This document shows, piece by piece, positions 14,257 to 17,399 of a DNA stretch of 17,399 nt. Origin of the DNA: JBEKZQ01 sp049509675 (GTDB lineage: Bacteria; Planctomycetota; Planctomycetia; Pirellulales; Thermoguttaceae). The position numbers and the translations under genes are program-made. A model generated the notes under the pieces. It did not search any database. It was not told the DNA's origin and saw only the letters and a list, made by a program, of their open reading frames with translations. Location: contig JBEKZQ010000069.1 in assembly GCA_049509675.1 (NCBI GenBank), positions 1 through 17,399 of the forward strand, read 5' to 3'. How positions within the stretch are numbered: the stretch's first letter is position 1; each line of letters begins with the position of its first letter.

Positions 14257-14648
14257 GTCTCCGCCTCTCGTTGTTTCAGTCGGTCCAAAAAGGTGCGGAG
14301 CCGGTTGGCGAGATCCAGGAGGCGCACGGGTTTGGTGATGTACTCGCAACAGCCGGCCGCCCGCGCCCGCTCCTCGTCTCCGTTCATGGCGTAGGCGGTG
14401 ATGGCCCAGACCGGGATATCCTTGGTCCGCCAGTCGCGTTTGAGGATCTGGGTGGTTTCCAGGCCGTCGATCCCCGGCAGGCGCAGGTCCATCAGGATCA
14501 GGACCGGCTGGAGTTGGATCGCCCGGTTCAGCGCCTCCTCGCCGGTTTCCACGCTCACAAGCCGGGCGGGAATGTCGTCGAACAGGAAAATATCCTCCAA
14601 CAACGAGAAGTTGTTGGCGTTGTCTTCAATCAGCAGGATCGTGTTCAT
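14235..14648 (-). CDS. Single-domain response regulator (DivK-like receiver)
   Basis: 137 residues, receiver only: Glu8/Asp9 in LIEDN, phosphoacceptor Asp54 in LMDLRLPG, Thr84 (AITAYAM) and Lys106 in ITKP. The start of LLIEDN type, the AITAYAM loop and the lack of an output domain place it with DivK/CheY-like stand-alone receivers, which act through protein contacts. ATG 14648 lies inside the previous gene (23-bp overlap) and its 3' end overlaps the next gene by 22 bp, so translation is probably coupled across the operon. The ribosome binding site is weak (GGGA about 8 nt upstream). Confidence 0.93.
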   Translation of the reverse strand: MNTILLIEDNANNFSLLEDIFLFDDIPARLVSVETGEEALNRAIQLQPVLILMDLRLPGIDGLETTQILKRDWRTKDIPVWAITAYAMNGDEERARAAGCCEYITKPVRLLDLANRLRTFLDRLKQREAETWTSQKC

Positions 14649-15057
14649 GGGTCTGTCCCACGGTTTGGTGTACGAGATTCAGAACCTCCTCACTCTCAAA
14701 CACCCGCAGTTGCTCGGCCAGATGCTTCGGACTGACCGGCTTGGTGAAGTAGCCGTCGCAGCCGGCGGCGAGGGCCTCGTCGATATCGGAAAGGGCATTG
14801 CGGGCGGTGACCGCCCAGACCCGGACGCGACTGGTCGCCGGATCGCCCTTGATGACCTTGGTGGCCTCGATGCCGCTCATGCCGGGCAGCATCACGTCCA
14901 TCAGCACCACGAGCGGATCGAGCGAGGGCAGAATCCGCAGCGCCTCCTCGGCGCTGCCCACACAGACCAGTTTGCCGGGCAGCTTGCCGTCGCGGAATAT
15001 GTCTTCGATGAGGGCCTGGTTCAACGGGTTGTCTTCGACCAAGAGAACGTGTCTCAT
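14626..15057 (-). CDS. Single-domain response regulator (DivK-like receiver)
   Basis: 143 residues, receiver only: Glu8/Asp9 in LVEDN, phosphoacceptor in LMDVMLPG (about residue 54), AVTARN loop, Lys in FTKP. Start ATG 15057 is preferred because AGGAG lies 7 nt upstream, overlapping the kinase stop codon; a longer frame from 15099 would overlap the kinase gene. It follows the kinase by 10 bp. The C-terminal ~25 residues (SEEVLNLVHQTVGQTHEHD) extend past the receiver fold and are polar. It is related to the next receiver, with the same order of motifs, but is more diverged than the 126-bp block pair. Confidence 0.93.
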   Translation of the reverse strand: MRHVLLVEDNPLNQALIEDIFRDGKLPGKLVCVGSAEEALRILPSLDPLVVLMDVMLPGMSGIEATKVIKGDPATSRVRVWAVTARNALSDIDEALAAGCDGYFTKPVSPKHLAEQLRVFESEEVLNLVHQTVGQTHEHDPAD

Positions 15058-15067
15058 GTGCGGACTC

Positions 15068-17140
15068 CTATGGTTCTGCAAATTCCCGGGGCTGCTCAAC
15101 CGGGCAGCACTTTCGCTCTTCCATCAGTTGCAACTGCGTGACCAGTTGGCGGAAGGCATTGGCGCAGGCAGTGCCGTCCTTCTGGATCACCGCGCCAACG
15201 CCATGGTTCAGCCGCAGGTAATCGTCCTCCGAAAGGACCTTTGCGGTCATGACCACCACCGGAACGTCCGAGCAGGCGGGGTGTTCGCGCAACGCCTCGA
15301 GGAGCTGAAAGCCGTCCAGGCGCGGCATGAGCAGGTCGAGAATCACGACGTCCGGCCGCTGCGTTGGCAGGCTGGCGAGAAACGCCTCGCCGCTCTCGAA
15401 CGTCCAAACCGTGTAGTTCTTGTCCTCCAGAATCTCAGCAATGAGCCGCAATATGCTCGGATCGTCATCGACGACCGCCACGTTCAGGCCGCTCGGCTTC
15501 GGATCGAGAGAGACCCGCTCGATAGCTTGCAGGAGTTGCGACTTGGCGAAGGGCTTGACGAGGTACTCGTCGGCGCCGAGGAACAGGCCCAGCCGTTGCT
15601 CCTCAAGACCGGTGGCGATGATCACCGGGATGTCGCTCACGGCGGGATCGTCCTTCAGACGATAGAGGAGTCCCCAGCCGTCGTGGTCCGGCAGCATCAC
15701 GTCGAGAATGATGGCCTGCGGGTGTTCCGAGGTCGCCAGGCGGAACCCCTCAATCCCGTTGGCGGCCTGGACAACCTGATAGCCGGCCTCCGTCAGACAA
15801 TCCTTCAGCAACACAAGGTTTTCCGGGTTGCCTTCAATGCAGAGGATCTGGGGTCGCTGTTGGCCTTGGGGCGGCGATTTGCGCGGAGCAGCCGCTTGCC
15901 GCACAACCTCGCGGCGATCGACGGCCTTGCGCCGATCGAACATCCATGGGAGGGTCAACGTGAAGGTGCTGCCTTGCCCTTCGACGCTCTCGGCCGTCAG
16001 CGTGCCGCCCAGCAGACTGGCAAATGCCTTCGAGATCGCGAGTCCCAAGCCCGTTCCATGCGTCGAGCGATGCTTTCTCTGCTCCCGCTGATAGAACCGT
16101 TCGAACAGATGGTCCAGACACCCCGCGGGGATTCCCTCGCCCGTGTCCTCCACGCTCAAGGCGAGCGAGCCGTTGTTGCGGCGGGCCCGCAGGGCGATCG
16201 ATCCTCGTTCCGTGAACTTGATCGCGTTGCTGAGCAGGTTGGCGAAAATCTGCCGGATCTTGTCGCGGTCGGAAGTGATCGGTGGCAGATGCTCTTCCAG
16301 ATCGATGGTGAAGCGGACCGCAGGCTTGTCCTTGGCGAGCGATTCGGCCATTTCGCCGACCTCCCGCACGACCGGTCCGACGTCGAAGGTCGTGATTTGG
16401 AGATCGATCTTTCCCGACTCGGCCTTGGCGATGTCTAGAATGCCGTTGATAAGTTGCAGGAGGTGCTCGCCGCTGGTCTTGATCTTTTCGAGGCGGTCCT
16501 TCTGGTGTTCGTTCAAAGGATGGATATCGGTGCGTTCCAGGAGCCCCTCGGAGAAACCGATGACGGCGTTCAGCGGAGTGCGGAGCTCGTGACTCATGTT
16601 GGTCAGGAAGTCGCTCTTAGCCACGCTGGCCGCCTCGGCCCGCAGGGTCATCTCGTTGGCACGTGCGGTGGCATCTTCCAGGTGACGGTTCATCTCAAGC
16701 AGCTTCGCCTCCGCCAGCTTGCGCGCGGTGATGTCGCGGATATTGCACTGGATCACTTTCTGGCGGTTCACCAGATAGATGTTGCTGACGAACTCCACGT
16801 TGATCCGCCGCCCGTCGGCGGTTTCCAACGGCATGTCGTCATAGCGGATGTACCCCTTCTGCTGCAATTCCGCGAAGTTGTCTTGGTTGGCGATGGTGTC
16901 GTTGAAGCATCCGAGTTCCCAGATTCTCTTTCCGACGAATACGTCGTGCGAGAAACCCAACATCTCGACCAGGAACGGATTTGCATCCACGATCAGCCCC
17001 GTCTCGGCATCGAGGATTAAGATACCGTCCTGGGCCGCCTCAAAGAGCCGGCGATAGCGAACCTCCGAAGCGATCAGCGTCTCGGTCGCCTCATCCCGGT
17101 CTTCAATCTGCGCCATGTCGTGCCCAGCCTGGCCTGGCAT
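15068..17140 (-). CDS. Hybrid sensor histidine kinase, PAS-HisKA-HATPase-REC-REC
   Basis: 690 residues, soluble (no membrane segment or signal peptide seen), so it should sense a cytoplasmic signal or partner. PAS with PAC-like end about 28-140; short coiled coil 141-175; HisKA with phospho-His184 in SHELRTPLNAVIGF; HATPase about 285-400 with N-box LLSNAIKFT (Asn301-Asn305 region), G1 DTGEGIP (Asp332) and G2 GTGLGLA (362-368); REC1 about 430-545 (Asp480, Thr510, Lys529); REC2 about 552-670 (Asp558-560, Asp602, Thr632, Lys654). REC1's acidic pocket reads CIEGN: Glu436 is kept but the second acidic residue is Gly437, so REC1 phosphorylation may be weakened. Start ATG 17140 has AAGGA 6 nt upstream; an ATG at 17206 lacks such a site. 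First gene of the signalling operon. Confidence 0.95.
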   Translation of the reverse strand: MPGQAGHDMAQIEDRDEATETLIASEVRYRRLFEAAQDGILILDAETGLIVDANPFLVEMLGFSHDVFVGKRIWELGCFNDTIANQDNFAELQQKGYIRYDDMPLETADGRRINVEFVSNIYLVNRQKVIQCNIRDITARKLAEAKLLEMNRHLEDATARANEMTLRAEAASVAKSDFLTNMSHELRTPLNAVIGFSEGLLERTDIHPLNEHQKDRLEKIKTSGEHLLQLINGILDIAKAESGKIDLQITTFDVGPVVREVGEMAESLAKDKPAVRFTIDLEEHLPPITSDRDKIRQIFANLLSNAIKFTERGSIALRARRNNGSLALSVEDTGEGIPAGCLDHLFERFYQREQRKHRSTHGTGLGLAISKAFASLLGGTLTAESVEGQGSTFTLTLPWMFDRRKAVDRREVVRQAAAPRKSPPQGQQRPQILCIEGNPENLVLLKDCLTEAGYQVVQAANGIEGFRLATSEHPQAIILDVMLPDHDGWGLLYRLKDDPAVSDIPVIIATGLEEQRLGLFLGADEYLVKPFAKSQLLQAIERVSLDPKPSGLNVAVVDDDPSILRLIAEILEDKNYTVWTFESGEAFLASLPTQRPDVVILDLLMPRLDGFQLLEALREHPACSDVPVVVMTAKVLSEDDYLRLNHGVGAVIQKDGTACANAFRQLVTQLQLMEERKCCPVEQPREFAEP

Positions 17141-17266
17141 GGTTGTTCCTTTTGAATAATCACTGATTTGAAAAAGGGGCCGTTGTGCCCGCGTTCTCCA
17201 CATCAATAGGTTACGGTTTTCCGCGCTGCAAATCGCGGCCGCGAGATCTTCTGGATCGTGTCAGCA

Positions 17267-17303
17267 TGGCACATTGTCGCGCGCTCTGTGCCACATTGGC
17301 ACA
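17267..17303. promoter_or_regulatory. Cluster of three TGGCACA half-sites (candidate operator)
   Basis: TGGCACA occurs on the plus strand at 17267-17273 and 17297-17303 and on the minus strand at 17293-17287. The last two form a palindrome TGTGCCA-CAT-TGGCACA; the first two form a second inverted pair with a 13-nt spacer. Such spacing fits a dimeric DNA-binding regulator, but none is encoded in the window. Confidence 0.45.
17279..17293 (-). promoter_or_regulatory. Candidate sigma54 (-24/-12) promoter for the kinase operon
   Basis: On the minus strand TGGCAC, five bases, then GCGC puts GG and GC at the -24/-12 spacing of RpoN promoters; the -24 half is perfect while the -12 half has GCGC rather than TTGC. 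It points at the kinase gene about 140 nt downstream. The overlap with the TGGCACA palindrome means the match may reflect an operator rather than a promoter. Confidence 0.35.
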
Positions 17304-17399
17304 AGCCGAAAGGACCAGAGTGTGGTTCGAGCAGGGCAAGACGCACGCGGCGGTTGCCGATAGGCGGTGCGGTGGATTGCGGCCTAGAGTCTTACAGCG

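Larger units (their letters stand above)
17141..17399. other. Region upstream of the signalling operon
   Basis: 259 bp with no convincing gene. It holds the kinase leader, the TGGCACA half-site cluster and the sigma54-like element. Right of about 17305 I see nothing recognisable. Confidence 0.6.

Noticed and set aside
12009..17140. A direct regulatory link between the signalling operon and the PKS
   Set aside because: No DNA-binding output domain is encoded, the operons are separated by repeats and convergent genes, and nothing but proximity connects them.

Overview
The window is high-GC DNA from a Gram-negative-type bacterium. Short palindromic repeat words scattered through it (a hairpin with CTGTCCC words inside the PKS gene, GGTCAGAAC/GTTCTGACC ends, CCACTGGCTCCGCCAGTG hairpins, an 'SPSPPAGEGRGEG'-coding repeat) are of the kind I associate with repeat-rich genomes, notably Planctomycetota. 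Assignment to that phylum is an inference from repeat style, not proof.

Left part (1-9823, minus strand): a two-gene lipid/polyketide assembly line. A fatty acyl-AMP ligase fused to an acyl carrier protein (FAAL-ACP, 9823->7364) is followed 13 bp later by a large type I polyketide synthase (7350-> beyond the left edge) with order KS-AT-DH-psiKR-ER-KR-ACP-TE. Catalytic residues are visible in every domain except the last part of the TE, which lies outside the window. The simplest model: a free fatty acid is adenylated, loaded on the FAAL ACP, passed to the KS, extended with malonyl units, fully reduced and released by the TE. A plausible sigma70-type promoter lies about 60 nt upstream of the FAAL gene.

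Middle (9824-12008): a repeat-bearing divergent intergenic region of about 465 bp, then on the plus strand a type II thioesterase (10289-11077) overlapping by 8 bp a Sfp-type phosphopantetheinyl transferase (11070-11879). These are the usual accessory enzymes for a PKS: one clears stalled carriers, the other activates the ACPs. The PPTase gene ends in an interspersed hairpin repeat that supplies its last residues. A 129 bp spacer with inverted-repeat ends follows.

Right part (12009-17399, minus strand): a signalling operon. A hybrid histidine kinase (PAS-HisKA-HATPase-REC-REC, 17140->15068) is followed by three single-domain response regulators in tight or overlapping order (15057->14626, 14648->14235, 14256->13741). 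Next comes a receiver domain fused to a CpaE/MinD-like ATPase (13741->12581) and, after a 128 bp gap with two hairpins, a fifth regulator gene, again receiver-only (12452->12009). In all there are one kinase, seven receiver domains, no Hpt and no DNA-binding output domain; the only non-receiver output is the ParA/MinD-type ATPase. Two neighbouring receivers share a nearly identical 126 bp 5' block. The region upstream of the kinase carries a sigma54-like -24/-12 element within three TGGCACA half-sites. Nothing in the sequence ties this signalling operon functionally to the PKS locus; proximity is the only link.
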